A stretch of DNA of 64,000 bases from Pseudomonas mucoides (lineage in GTDB: Bacteria; Pseudomonadota; Gammaproteobacteria; Pseudomonadales; Pseudomonadaceae). Below the pieces are notes generated by a model. It was not told the DNA's origin. It saw only the letters and a list, made by a program, of their open reading frames with translations, and searched no databases. The stretch spans positions 496,001-560,000 of the forward strand of contig NZ_JACOPW010000001.1 in assembly GCF_015461845.1 (NCBI RefSeq). Reading direction: 5' to 3'. The position numbers were made by a program, and so were the translations under genes. Below are positions 1 to 8,594 of this stretch, in pieces. Each line of letters begins with the position of its first letter. Position 1 is the first letter of the stretch.

Positions 1-847
1 GCGCGGTCCAGTTCTGGCCGCCATCGGTGCTGCGCAATACGTTGCCGCGCAAGCCGTAGACCAGCACTTCGCCGGGTTTGCCAAGCACGCCGAAAAAGCT
101 GCCCTGATAAGGCGTTTGCACTTCAGCGAAACGCTGGCTGGCGTCGTCCCATTTGAGCAACAGACCCTGCTCGCCGGCGATGTACAACGCATCCCCCGTG
201 GAGGCGATGGCATTCAGGTGAAAGCCTTGCGGGTTGTCGGTGCGGTCCTGAAACGGGGTCCAGGTCTGGCCGCCGTCTTCAGTGCGCAGGATCAGGTTGA
301 ACACGCCGACCGCGTAACCCAGTTTTTCATTGGCGAACCAGACGTCGAGCAAGGGTTTATCGGCGCCCTGCTCTACCAGCCGCTGCCCTTCGGCGGCCCA
401 GTGTGACCATTGTTCGTTGTCCGGTTCGGCACTGGCCAACGCACCATAATGCTTGATCAGTAACTCACCGATCTGACGGCCGTCCAGCTGTTTGGTCCAG
501 GTCGCGCCCGCATCGCTGCTGTGCAACACCACGCCGTCATTACCGACCGCCCAGCCTTCCCTGGCTGATGGAAAGTTCACCGCACTGAGATCGGCACTCA
601 CTGGCACGACAGCCTGCTGCCAGTGTTTACCGCTGTCATCGGAATAGAGAATGTGCCCACGCTGCCCGACGGCAACCAATCGGTCGCCCGCACGGGTCAT
701 GCCGGTCAACGGGCTGCTGACCGCCAGCGGACTGACTCTGGCGGGCAGGTCCAGCACATCGATGTAACCGGCCGCCTGGGTGACGCCCTGCGACATGACA
801 AGCAGGGCGCCGAGCGTTAACTGCAGGTACTTTTTGTACGAACACAT
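1..847 (-). CDS. YCF48-like beta-propeller protein, 3' end cut off by the window
   Basis: Reading leftward from an ATG at 847 behind a good ribosome site (AAGAGGA) gives a protein with a signal peptide (about residues 1-25) and then repeated blades of the kind GWAVGNDGVVLHSSDAGATW (residues 99-117; a similar one at 57-77). This is the pattern of the YCF48/Hcf136-like or BNR propeller family. In Gammaproteobacteria such genes often stand beside DUF1329 and DUF1302 genes, as here, and before an RND (MMPL) exporter, which would lie left of the window. The exported propeller is probably a periplasmic accessory factor of an envelope transport module; its ligand is unknown. The gene runs off the left edge, so about 282 codons are seen and the C-terminus is missing. 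Confidence 0.85.
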   Translation of the reverse strand, partial: MCSYKKYLQLTLGALLVMSQGVTQAAGYIDVLDLPARVSPLAVSSPLTGMTRAGDRLVAVGQRGHILYSDDSGKHWQQAVVPVSADLSAVNFPSAREGWAVGNDGVVLHSSDAGATWTKQLDGRQIGELLIKHYGALASAEPDNEQWSHWAAEGQRLVEQGADKPLLDVWFANEKLGYAVGVFNLILRTEDGGQTWTPFQDRTDNPQGFHLNAIASTGDALYIAGEQGLLLKWDDASQRFAEVQTPYQGSFFGVLGKPGEVLVYGLRGNVLRSTDGGQNWTA

Positions 848-995
848 ACCGCGTCCTCTTGGGAAAACCGCGTCTGGGACTGCAAGCGTGCAGCCCGACG
901 TTGAAAACCGGCGCCGCGACGATCGGCGAGCACCGACCGTCGCCGGTCACACGGTTTGCGGGCCGTGGACCGATGAACGCCTTGTTGCGGTTTGC

Positions 996-2354
996 TTAGC
1001 GAATGCCGGCGCCCGCCAGGGACTCCGACGACCACTGCGCCTTGGAGAGCGGATCGATGTACTTGATGCCGCCGTAAGGGCCGACTACACCGTTGATGTT
1101 GTAGGAACCGCCCACCAGGTCGTAAATCATGAACGGCGTGGAGTCAGGCACCTGCTTGTCATAGCTCTGGCTGAGGAAGGCAAAGGAACCACGGTAGAGC
1201 TGACCACGGGCGTCATATTGGTCCGAGGCCAAAGCTGTCCAGCTGTCTTCGTCGAGGTAGAAGCGACGTTTGGCGTAGATGTGACGTGCACCGGCCTTGA
1301 GGGTGCCTTCGACGACCCACACGCGGTGTTTTTCCCAGCGCACATAATCGGATGCCAGGTGATTAGGCGTGGTGATCGACTTCGGATCCTGCACGTAGGT
1401 CAGCTTGTAGGTGTTGTACGGCACGATCATTTCTTGCTTGCCGACCAGCTTCCAGTCGTAGCGATCCAGCGCACCGTTGAACACGAACACATCATCGTAA
1501 GTACCGGCGCCGGCGGTGCCTGGGTTAGGCGTGTCGTAGGCCAGGTTCGGAGCCAGCTTCACGCGGCGCTGGCCAGGCAAGTACTGCCAGGCACGACGCG
1601 GTTGTTGCAGCGGGTTGGCGGCGTCCTTGAGCATCACCGCTTCGCCGGCACGACGCGCCGGGCCGGTGTATTGCAGCTTCATCTGGTAGTACACGTCGGC
1701 ACTGCTGATCGGCTGCGCCAGGTTTTCGTAGATCGGATAAGAGATGAATGCCTGCCCGGTGGTCGCCAGGCTTGGAACGCCCGCGGAGTCAACGTTCCAG
1801 GAGTCGTACTTGGAGTTGATGCTCACACCCTGATAGCGCAACAGGAAGTTCCACATCGCCTCGTTACCCGATTGCGGAATCGGGAACGGTACGCCCGGCA
1901 GCACGTTGTCGATGGCCAGGCCACCTTCAAGGGACTTGGCGCCGGTGGCGTTTTTCACGCCGTTGTCGAGGATCGCCTTAGGCAGCGAAACGGTGCGGTG
2001 AGTCGGGTACACCTCGACTTTGAACGTCGGGAAACGCTTGGCCAGTTCCGCGGTGGTTGCGGTGAGCTGACCCTTGTACTGATCGACGTTTTTACCGTCG
2101 ATAACCAGCAGCGGTTTTTCATTGGCAAACGGATCCGGGCGCATGCTGTCACCGGCCTTGAAGCTGGCGGGTGGCGTGGTCAGGCCGCCGTCATAGGCCG
2201 GGATGGAACCATCGGCATTCCCGGCTTTTTCAGCGCCGACGAGGGTCAGGCTGCTGCCCAGTTTGGCGGCATCCTGAGCAGATACGGCAGCGTGTGCCTG
2301 GGCGGCAACAACCATCGCCAGCGAGGCAGCCAACACGGTTTGTACAAATTTCAT
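996..2354 (-). CDS. DUF1329 family exported protein
   Basis: A 452-residue protein with a clear signal peptide (MKFVQTVLAASLAMVVAAQAHA). The ATG at 2354 has a strong ribosome site (GGAGAACCTC); a longer reading upstream would start before the signal peptide and is unlikely. The mature part matches the DUF1329 family, which has a LolB/LolA-like fold and is thought to bind lipophilic molecules in the periplasm or at the outer membrane. It follows the DUF1302 gene by about 40 bp, a pairing seen repeatedly in pseudomonads. Function in substrate or lipid trafficking is inferred from the family and context only. Confidence 0.88.
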   Translation of the reverse strand: MKFVQTVLAASLAMVVAAQAHAAVSAQDAAKLGSSLTLVGAEKAGNADGSIPAYDGGLTTPPASFKAGDSMRPDPFANEKPLLVIDGKNVDQYKGQLTATTAELAKRFPTFKVEVYPTHRTVSLPKAILDNGVKNATGAKSLEGGLAIDNVLPGVPFPIPQSGNEAMWNFLLRYQGVSINSKYDSWNVDSAGVPSLATTGQAFISYPIYENLAQPISSADVYYQMKLQYTGPARRAGEAVMLKDAANPLQQPRRAWQYLPGQRRVKLAPNLAYDTPNPGTAGAGTYDDVFVFNGALDRYDWKLVGKQEMIVPYNTYKLTYVQDPKSITTPNHLASDYVRWEKHRVWVVEGTLKAGARHIYAKRRFYLDEDSWTALASDQYDARGQLYRGSFAFLSQSYDKQVPDSTPFMIYDLVGGSYNINGVVGPYGGIKYIDPLSKAQWSSESLAGAGIR

Positions 2355-2395
2355 GTTGAGGTTCTCCTGCTTACGTCGAGTAAGCGAGTGATGAA

Positions 2396-4399
2396 TCAAA
2401 AGGTGGTTTTCATTGTCAGGTACACAGCACCACGATCCTCAGTCGTGGCACCGCCACCGGAAAAGGACGAGTAGCCACCGGCGTAGCACGCATAGTTTTC
2501 GTTACCACTAAAGGCGTTGGGAGTAGAGCCGTCGCCCCCCGTCGGGCCGGTACTCACGCCGCTTTTATTGCACTTCTCGGTCTGGCCGAAAGAGTCCACA
2601 TACTTCAGGTCGACAAAGTATTTGTTGTACACAACGGCACCCACGCCGAAGGCATAGTTGCCGGTGTCCTTGGCACCGCCACCGGACACCGGGGACACGC
2701 CGTCGATGCCGACGTTGACGGACATTGGCGCGTTGAGGTCAACGCCCGGGAATACCTGGTACCAGGTCGGTGTGAAGTTGACCGCGATCCCCCAGTTGTC
2801 ACGGGTCGGTTTGTCGATACCGCGATAGCTGTCCTCACCCTTGTAGAGCGCCTTGTTTTTGTCATCGATGCTCAACAGGTTGCTGTAATACAGTTCGGCA
2901 AGCACTGTCGCCTGATCGAACACCGGCGTTTTAGGCAGGGTCATCAGACCGTTCAACGTCCAGTGCAACGTCTCGCCGGTGGCGCTCATGCTGTCGCCGC
3001 GGCTCGGGGTGTCGTAGATCACGCCCGTGGCATCGGTGCGCGCCGGCAACAGGCCGAGGCCTTTGCCCAGGCCCAACGGACTGGTGGAGCTGACGATTGC
3101 CGGGATACTGGCCAGCGGCATGTTGTGACGGATGTTCAGGTCGGAACCCACACTCACGCCGCCAACGTCCTTGGACAGGCTCAGGCCGAAAATCTTGATG
3201 TCGTCGGCATAGGCCAGTTGATAAGTGGCGGAGTTCAACGAATTGAGCGTGTTGACCACGGCAGGCACTTGCCCTGCTGGTCGGGTGCCGTTCGGGTTGG
3301 CCGACGATATGCCTCGGGCATCCAGCCAGGCTTGCGGCAGGATTTCCGACGTCTCGCGGTAGTAGACGCCGAGCGTCCCGTCCAGCCAGGCCGGCGACCA
3401 CTTGGCCATGACGCCCCAGTCACCGCTGCTGTGCGGCGTCAGGTCATGCCCACGCACCACGTTGGTCAAACCGTTGCACGGCGCCAGGCCGCAACCCAGC
3501 GGGCTGCCCGGAACCACGGCGTTGGTGTTGCCCAACAGGAACGATTGCGCGCCGAAACCCACCAGATCGGAACCACCGTAGTAGGTGCCGGCTTCAGGCA
3601 AGCGAGCTGCATCCCAGTCGAGGAAATACTGAGCGCCGATGGTCAACTCAGGGTTAACGGTGAAGGTCGTCGACAGTTGGTTACGCGGTACGAACAGTTC
3701 CTTGGCTTCAGTGCCAGGCGACGCCGCCAGCTTGGCGAGGTCGAGGCCGGACTGGCCGTAGCTGATCGAATGCACCGGGTTGAGAATGGTCTCGCCCCAG
3801 AACACGTTGTGCTGACCGGCCTTCATGCTGAGCAATGATTCTTCGCCCACTTCAGTGCTGTAGAACACGAATGCATCGAGGATTTCACCGGACGGGCCGG
3901 TGTAGTAACGCTGGGCGTAGTTGCTCAGGTGCGGGCTGCCAAAACCGACGTTGTCGTTGGCGACGGCAGCCAGGCGTGGGTCGTTGGCGACCAGGCCGGA
4001 GCGTGCATCGTTGCCGTTGACGAACGGGTTGGAGTTGGAGCCGGTGTTCTCATACGCCTTGTCGTACCAGCTGGCGGCACTGACACGAAAGCCCATGGTG
4101 TTCTTGTAGACCACGTCCATCTCGGTCAACAGGTCGATACGGTTGGTGATGTTGGTGCCAGCCTTGCGGAAGTTGTAGTCGCCATCGTTGTTGTTTGGCG
4201 TCCCCAACATGCGCTTGTCGGCGCTTTCGGTGCGCACACCGTAGTTGTACTTGATGGTGTTATCGATGCGCGCGGTCCAGTCCGGGTTACCGGTATCCAG
4301 TTCAACCGCGTGGGCGGTCGGCATGGACGCGGCCAGAATGGCTGAGGCCAGCAATGTGTAACGCGAAACCGTGAACCCGTGACTCTTATTGTTGTGCAT
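2396..4399 (-). CDS. DUF1302 family outer-membrane protein
   Basis: About 667 residues from the ATG at 4399, which has GGCGGAG upstream and is followed by a signal peptide ending near THA (residues 29-31). The body is rich in alternating aromatic and polar segments, Gly, Asn and Thr, and the protein ends in Phe (MKTTF). These are the marks of a large outer-membrane beta-barrel; the family is DUF1302. It is the first gene of the DUF1302-DUF1329-YCF48 series. The family recurs near hydrocarbon, steroid and ester catabolism genes, so uptake of a hydrophobic compound is a reasonable but unproven role. It lies 128 bp behind the hydrolase gene on the same strand and might share its promoter. Confidence 0.88.
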   Translation of the reverse strand: MHNNKSHGFTVSRYTLLASAILAASMPTAHAVELDTGNPDWTARIDNTIKYNYGVRTESADKRMLGTPNNNDGDYNFRKAGTNITNRIDLLTEMDVVYKNTMGFRVSAASWYDKAYENTGSNSNPFVNGNDARSGLVANDPRLAAVANDNVGFGSPHLSNYAQRYYTGPSGEILDAFVFYSTEVGEESLLSMKAGQHNVFWGETILNPVHSISYGQSGLDLAKLAASPGTEAKELFVPRNQLSTTFTVNPELTIGAQYFLDWDAARLPEAGTYYGGSDLVGFGAQSFLLGNTNAVVPGSPLGCGLAPCNGLTNVVRGHDLTPHSSGDWGVMAKWSPAWLDGTLGVYYRETSEILPQAWLDARGISSANPNGTRPAGQVPAVVNTLNSLNSATYQLAYADDIKIFGLSLSKDVGGVSVGSDLNIRHNMPLASIPAIVSSTSPLGLGKGLGLLPARTDATGVIYDTPSRGDSMSATGETLHWTLNGLMTLPKTPVFDQATVLAELYYSNLLSIDDKNKALYKGEDSYRGIDKPTRDNWGIAVNFTPTWYQVFPGVDLNAPMSVNVGIDGVSPVSGGGAKDTGNYAFGVGAVVYNKYFVDLKYVDSFGQTEKCNKSGVSTGPTGGDGSTPNAFSGNENYACYAGGYSSFSGGGATTEDRGAVYLTMKTTF

Positions 4400-4527
4400 T
4401 GCGTTGTCTCCGCCTTTTGTATTTGTTTTAAGCGCAGCCGCCCTCACGCATTCCCTTGTACCAGGGTTTTGCGTTGCTCAGGATTGAGGGCAAATGCCGG
4501 TTGGCTTGCGGCCAGCCGGCGCCTGAA

Positions 4528-5133
4528 TTAGCGATCCAGCTCGAGAATGAAAGCTTCGGCTTCTGGCCAGTGGCCAAATCCTGCAGCCGGGTTCAGATGA
4601 CCTACTGCACCGAGATTGCGCAGTTCGGCACCCCAGCCTCGAGCCATGCGATTGACGGCTTCGAGACTGGCCAGGTGATCATTGGTGCTGCCAATCACCA
4701 GGCTTGGGAACGGCAGCGGACCTTCGGGTAGCGGATTCCAGCCATGGGACCGCAGCGATTCGGAAGAAGGGTAGCCTTGCGGCCAGGTGGCATCGAGGTC
4801 CGGCGGCGCGGCCAGCAGAGCGCCCTTGATCGGACGGCTGTGCAACGCGGCCCAGTGCGCGACCATCAATACGCCGGCACTGTGGGCGACCAGAATCACC
4901 GGCCCGTCGATTTGCTCCAGTTCATGCTGGATCGCACGGACCCGTGCAGCGCAGTCGAGTTTGTCGGTTTCAAGCGGTGGGACGCTGCGTACCTTGGCAA
5001 GCCTGGCTTCAAGCAAAGTCTGCCAATGCTCGGCCACGTGCTCACGCAAGCCCGGTACGATTAAAACGGTTGCAGCAGTTTGCAGTTTGTCCACGTCAGC
5101 ACCTACGCTTTCTCGATGACTCGACTGACTCAT
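4528..5133 (-). CDS. RBBP9/YdeN-type alpha/beta hydrolase
   Basis: A 201-residue soluble hydrolase of the RBBP9/YdeN family. It shows the opening strand LIVPGLREHVAEHW (residues 24-37), the nucleophile elbow AHSAG with Ser85, and a C-terminal GHLNPAAGFGHWPE segment that carries the catalytic His, as in RBBP9. Length agrees with the family (about 180-200). It is a serine esterase or peptidase-like enzyme; the substrate is unknown. It is divergent from the AraC regulator gene at 5448, and its promoter holds the double AraC-type site at 5183-5221, so it is probably a target of that regulator. Confidence 0.85.
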   Translation of the reverse strand: MSQSSHRESVGADVDKLQTAATVLIVPGLREHVAEHWQTLLEARLAKVRSVPPLETDKLDCAARVRAIQHELEQIDGPVILVAHSAGVLMVAHWAALHSRPIKGALLAAPPDLDATWPQGYPSSESLRSHGWNPLPEGPLPFPSLVIGSTNDHLASLEAVNRMARGWGAELRNLGAVGHLNPAAGFGHWPEAEAFILELDR

Positions 5134-5182
5134 TGGTCAGACGTTTTTGTAGTGCTGACATTAAAGAGCGCCCACCCCGGAC

Positions 5183-5221
5183 GCTTTACATTAGACGTCA
5201 GTCGCTTTTCTTTTCATGACA
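5183..5221 (-). promoter_or_regulatory. Double AraC-type half-site before the hydrolase gene
   Basis: Read on the minus strand, a distal half TGTCATGAAAAGAAAAGC begins at 5221 and a proximal half TGACGTCTAATGTAAAGC begins at 5200, exactly 21 bp later. The same layout, with 33 of 39 bases or so alike, is found at 15616-15654 before the Qor operon. Two direct half-sites two helical turns apart are the classic target of AraC-family activators, and the regulator gene at 5448 is divergent from this site. The proximal half ends 49 bp before the start codon at 5133, a position fitting class II activation. Binding itself is inferred. Confidence 0.65.
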
Positions 5222-5350
5222 AATTCGGGGGCGTCGACGTGAGGTGCCCGCTGGTCGAAAACCACGGCAGGTTTGCCCAAGGCCACTGTAATCAATACGT
5301 GGACGGATTTATCGCGATCAGATGGCTACGTTTAAAGGGAGAACCGGGCG

Positions 5351-5389
5351 CCTGACTACACTCAACCAACAACTTTCCATTTCATGACG
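5351..5389. promoter_or_regulatory. Partial AraC-type site before the regulator gene
   Basis: The minus strand reads GTCATGAAATGGAAAG from 5388, a close match to the distal half of the sites at 5183-5221 and 15616-15654. The second half at 5351-5368 matches poorly. It lies about 60 bp before the start of the AraC-type gene at 5448, so a weak autoregulatory site is possible. Confidence 0.4.
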
Positions 5390-5447
5390 TGCTGGATATA
5401 GTCGCCACGCTCATTTCCACCCTCACCGGCCCAGGGAAGACCCACGC

Positions 5448-6482
5448 ATGACCAAGCTTGTTCGCGCCGCCGTCTTGACCAACTACCTGGAGGTCACTAA
5501 TTACCTGGGTTTCAACCCGCGTGATGTATTGGCTGCCAACGGCTTGAGCAGGGCTCAGTTGCTGGCGCCGGAACACCGGATCCCTATCGATTCCGCCGTG
5601 CGCGTGCTGGAAGATTCCGCCGTCGCCAGTGGTTGCCAGAGCTTCGGCCTGAGCATGGCCGAGTCACGCCAGCTCTCGGATTTCGGCGTGGTCAGCCTGC
5701 TGCTCACGCACCAGCGCACACTGCGCGAAGCCTTGCAGGTGGTGGTGCATTACCGTCACTTGATGAATGATTCGCTGGCCATCTTCATTGAAGAGGCCGG
5801 CAAGATGGTGATCATTCGCGAAGAGGTCGTGACCGATACGCCGATGCCTTCACGGCAAGCCAACGAACTGGCCATCGGCGTGATGTTCCGTTTGTGCGCC
5901 GCCCTGCTCGGCGCGCACTGGCACCCCTACAGCGTCAACTTCACGCACCAGCCTCCGGACAACCTGCAACTGCATCGTCGCCTGTTTGGCTGCACCGTGG
6001 AGTTCGGCAGCGAGTTCAATGGCATTGTCTGCCCCAATGCCAGCCTGGACGTGACCAACCCCCACGCCGACCCGGCCATGGCACGTTACGCTCAGGGCTA
6101 CCTCGACTCGTTGCTGAGCCATGAAGGCGAGTCGTTGCTGTTCGAGGTGCGCAAGGCCATTTACCTGCTGCTGCCCATGGGCCGCGCCACTATCGAGCAA
6201 ATCGCCCAGACCCAGGGAATGAACGTACGGACGCTGCAACGACGCCTCAAAGACGATGGCTGCGCCTTCAACGACCTGATCAACGACGTGCGCCGCGATC
6301 TGGTCCTGCGTTACCTGGAGAATCCGAATTATTCACTGGGGCGCATCGCCGACATGCTCGGGTACTCGATGGCGAGCTCTTTCACGCGCTGGTTCATCAC
6401 CCAGTTCGGCATGCCACCGGCAGCGTGGCGCGCACAAAAACAAGGCAGCGCCAAATCTGTCCCGGGTCATAACGAATCCTGA
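5448..6482 (+). CDS. AraC-family transcriptional regulator with arabinose-binding-type N-domain
   Basis: A 344-residue regulator. Residues about 20-205 match the Arabinose_bd-type ligand domain of OruR/ArgR-like AraC proteins. Residues about 235-330 are the double helix-turn-helix: ATIEQIAQTQGMNVRTLQRR for the first, and the second ends in LGYSMASSFTRWFITQFGMPPAAWR. The start ATG follows AGGGAAGACCCACGC. It is divergent from the hydrolase gene. The shared 39-bp sites suggest that it activates both the hydrolase promoter and the Qor operon promoter 10 kb away. Its inducer is unknown; by analogy it is probably the substrate or an intermediate of the pathway. Confidence 0.92.
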   Translation: MTKLVRAAVLTNYLEVTNYLGFNPRDVLAANGLSRAQLLAPEHRIPIDSAVRVLEDSAVASGCQSFGLSMAESRQLSDFGVVSLLLTHQRTLREALQVVVHYRHLMNDSLAIFIEEAGKMVIIREEVVTDTPMPSRQANELAIGVMFRLCAALLGAHWHPYSVNFTHQPPDNLQLHRRLFGCTVEFGSEFNGIVCPNASLDVTNPHADPAMARYAQGYLDSLLSHEGESLLFEVRKAIYLLLPMGRATIEQIAQTQGMNVRTLQRRLKDDGCAFNDLINDVRRDLVLRYLENPNYSLGRIADMLGYSMASSFTRWFITQFGMPPAAWRAQKQGSAKSVPGHNES

Positions 6483-6660
6483 GGCCGCCAAACCCCTGAG
6501 TCCCCCCCCGGGAATTCGGGGTATTAAACATCGCCCGAAAGCGCCTGTTTAAAACCATTCCAGGTTACTTCCGGAAAGCCACAAGACCTTGCGCCGTTGC
6601 CTACGGCTACGCCAGAATCCGCCGGCTTGTGCGCCTTGGTCCGGGTCTCTATCGTTTCCG

Positions 6661-6895
6661 GGTCGCTGACAATTCAGCGATCGGGTTTAGCAGCTCGGAC
6701 AAATATCAAGGCACGTCAGTGCCGCCTCTGATCAACCGACACTGTTTCGTCAGTTGCTCTGCGTTATGGCGGCTATGCGTGGGGCACTTCGGTGCGCCGG
6801 GTTCCTTGATCCCTGGTCTGCTAACCCGCGTACAGCCGCCACCCACTTCGTTTAGCAGCGATGGATGCTGGCTCCCATGATCAAGGAGTTTCACC
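6661..6895 (+). ncRNA. Structured leader before the DUF6124-type gene (putative)
   Basis: The 413 bp between 6483 and 6895 hold no convincing gene. They hold several perfect short hairpins: TCGCTGA-CAAT-TCAGCGA at 6663-6680, GGCAC-GTCA-GTGCC at 6710-6723 and GCAC-TTCG-GTGC at 6784-6795, the last with a very stable UUCG tetraloop. The dense folding just upstream of a start codon with a strong ribosome site (AAGGAGTTTCACC) suggests a cis-acting 5' leader or a small RNA. No known riboswitch class was recognised. A further hairpin-like CCCCGGGAATTCGGGG at about 6506-6521 may end the AraC transcript. Confidence 0.45.
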
Positions 6896-7255
6896 ATGTT
6901 CAAAATCACGCCCAACCCGCCAGAAACCGACGACGTTTCCCCTTACGAAACCCCCGACTCCAAAAAACTCAACGAAGCCGCCGACCGCGCCCTCGATTAC
7001 TACCTCAAACCGGTCATTCCAAAAGACACCCCGCGCAGACCCAGCACAATCTACTTCGTTGGCCCCGACACCGACAACGAAACCCTGCTGGTCAACGCCT
7101 GTGAGACATTGGCGTCAGCGAGTGTGATGTTGAGTGATTTCGCGGGGCAACTGAACGGTACACAGCGCCACACCCTGCTGGGCATTCAAAACTCTGTGAT
7201 GCTCGGAGAAATGGCGGTGAACCGGATGCTGGATAACGTCGATCCGCACAGCTAA
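6896..7255 (+). CDS. DUF6124/DUF3077-like small protein
   Basis: A 119-residue soluble protein with strong ribosome site AAGGAG. It has a Pro- and Asp-rich N-terminus (TPNPPETDD) and a helical C-terminal half (ACETLASASVMLSDFAGQLNG then RHTLLGIQNSVMLGEMAVNRML). This is the pattern of the short Pseudomonas-specific family DUF6124 (older name DUF3077). Function is unknown. It stands 148 bp before the bacteriocin-like gene on the same strand and could be cotranscribed, though an inverted repeat and hairpin separate them. Confidence 0.75.
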   Translation: MFKITPNPPETDDVSPYETPDSKKLNEAADRALDYYLKPVIPKDTPRRPSTIYFVGPDTDNETLLVNACETLASASVMLSDFAGQLNGTQRHTLLGIQNSVMLGEMAVNRMLDNVDPHS

Positions 7256-7266
7256 CGCTGATCTTT

Positions 7267-7376
7267 AACGAGGCTCAATCCTGAGATAGCGAACAGTCCT
7301 GGCGACATTCAGGACTCGTCCTACAGCCACGATCAACCTCGTTCGTTAACGTCGCACAGCTCCTTTTTCCGGAGCT
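7267..7376. repeat. Inverted repeat and hairpin between the DUF6124 gene and the toxin gene
   Basis: AACGAGG at 7267-7273 is complementary to CCTCGTT at 7337-7343, and AGCTCC-TTTTTCC-GGAGCT forms a hairpin at 7358-7376. They sit directly before the toxin start and could form part of its leader or promoter. No LexA-type operator (CTGT-N8-ACAG) is seen, unlike in SOS-controlled pyocin genes. Confidence 0.35.
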
Positions 7377-7403
7377 ATCGACGGACGAATGCAAGGAAGA
7401 TCA

Positions 7404-8594
7404 ATGGCCGGTAACAAGGAAGTTCCCAGGGTTAAAAACCCACCCTCCGGTGATGGTCATCACATCACCTACCGTTTCATGACGGCCACCGAACTGGCCG
7501 AGCGCGAGGCGCGACAAAGCGCCTACGACACCATGCTCGCCCGGCAGCAGGCTTTTGAAGATCGGCTTCAAGCCTCTACGAAAAAGCCGGAAATCGCTCG
7601 CGCAGGATGCGTCTTCGCCAAATCCTGCAACCTTCCAGACGCCATCATTAATTACTCGAGTCCTTCGGGTGTGGTCCCGACCGATAGCCTCAAGGATTAC
7701 GGCAAAATTGCGTGGCTCGGCGCTCGTGACGTAGACGACGCCGGGCTGCTGAATCTCGAAACCATCAGTGGCAGTACCGTCTCCCTCGGCATTGGGCGGC
7801 TCGCCCTTAGCGCCCCAACTCTTGCTGCCCCGGTTCTGGGCCTTGGCGCTGCCGGAGCCGCGACATTGGCCGGTGTCGTCGCCTTGTTCTGGACGCAGAG
7901 CCTGGGTGATAGCGCGCTCTATACCGAAGACCAACTGCGTACCCTCAAACAGGCCAGAACCCGCGTTAGGCTTCAGGTCGAGCAACAGGCTGACGGCAGC
8001 CTCAAGGGCTACGGGTTTTACACCGGCAAAAACCGTGATTGGGAAATGGTCGATGTTGTGCAGTTCACACTGCGCGGCAGTCAGCAGGTGGCGGATCTTG
8101 GGGATGGCGTCGAGCTGATCTGGACACCGGCCGTGGATGGCTCGGACATCCTCGGCATTCCTGCGCTGGAAACGGCACCACCGGCGCCGCATATCTGGGT
8201 GTACCCGCCGACGCCGGCGGCGGCGGCGGCCAGCATCATAGTGAATCCGGTGTATCCGCCGGAGTACAAGGATTTCATTCTGGTGTTCCCGGTGGGGTCG
8301 GGGGTGAAGCCGGTTTACATTGTGGTGAGTGTTTCTGATCACAATTACCATCCGGCACCGACAGGCCTTACTGCTTTTCCTGACGCGACGAAGTCAAATC
8401 GTAAAACACCCATAAAAGGCGGTGGCGGACTTAGGAAGCGATGGAAAAACCCAAAAGGGATAATTTTCGAATGGGACTCGCAGCACGGAGCTGTCGAGAT
8501 GTACGACAAACGTGGTCGTCATCTCGGTGAATATGATCCAACTACGGGCGAGCAGACCAAACCCGCAGATAAGACCAGGAGTGTGGAACCATGA
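7404..8594 (+). CDS. Compact S-type pyocin domain toxin with colicin E3-type rRNase end
   Basis: A 396-residue toxin. ATG 7404 is preferred over ATG 7389 because AAGGAAG stands just before it. Order of parts: a short N-terminus with a coiled charged segment, a GCVFAKSCNLPD motif near residue 65, a Gly/Ala-rich hydrophobic stretch (about 130-165), a Pyocin_S domain (about 175-310), and a C-terminal cytotoxic RNase domain. The last contains FEWDSQHGAVEMY. Asp358, His361, Glu365 and Arg392 keep the spacing of colicin E3 Asp510, His513, Glu517 and Arg545 to within one residue. The predicted action is cleavage of 16S rRNA in the decoding site. It lacks the long receptor-binding part of true S pyocins. 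The immunity gene overlaps by 4 bp. Confidence 0.88.
   Translation: MAGNKEVPRVKNPPSGDGHHITYRFMTATELAEREARQSAYDTMLARQQAFEDRLQASTKKPEIARAGCVFAKSCNLPDAIINYSSPSGVVPTDSLKDYGKIAWLGARDVDDAGLLNLETISGSTVSLGIGRLALSAPTLAAPVLGLGAAGAATLAGVVALFWTQSLGDSALYTEDQLRTLKQARTRVRLQVEQQADGSLKGYGFYTGKNRDWEMVDVVQFTLRGSQQVADLGDGVELIWTPAVDGSDILGIPALETAPPAPHIWVYPPTPAAAAASIIVNPVYPPEYKDFILVFPVGSGVKPVYIVVSVSDHNYHPAPTGLTAFPDATKSNRKTPIKGGGGLRKRWKNPKGIIFEWDSQHGAVEMYDKRGRHLGEYDPTTGEQTKPADKTRSVEP

Noticed and set aside
780..2474. Long open frame on the plus strand opposite the DUF1329 gene
   Set aside because: It is the antisense of a clear exported protein; GC-rich third positions keep the opposite strand open. No family likeness or ribosome site.
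6629..6880. Possible 83-codon gene before the DUF6124 gene
   Set aside because: It spans the perfect hairpins, has no ribosome site and no protein-like pattern; the stretch reads better as a structured leader.
7256..7403. SOS (LexA) control of the toxin gene
   Set aside because: No CTGT-N8-ACAG box is visible; only an unrelated inverted repeat and hairpin are present.
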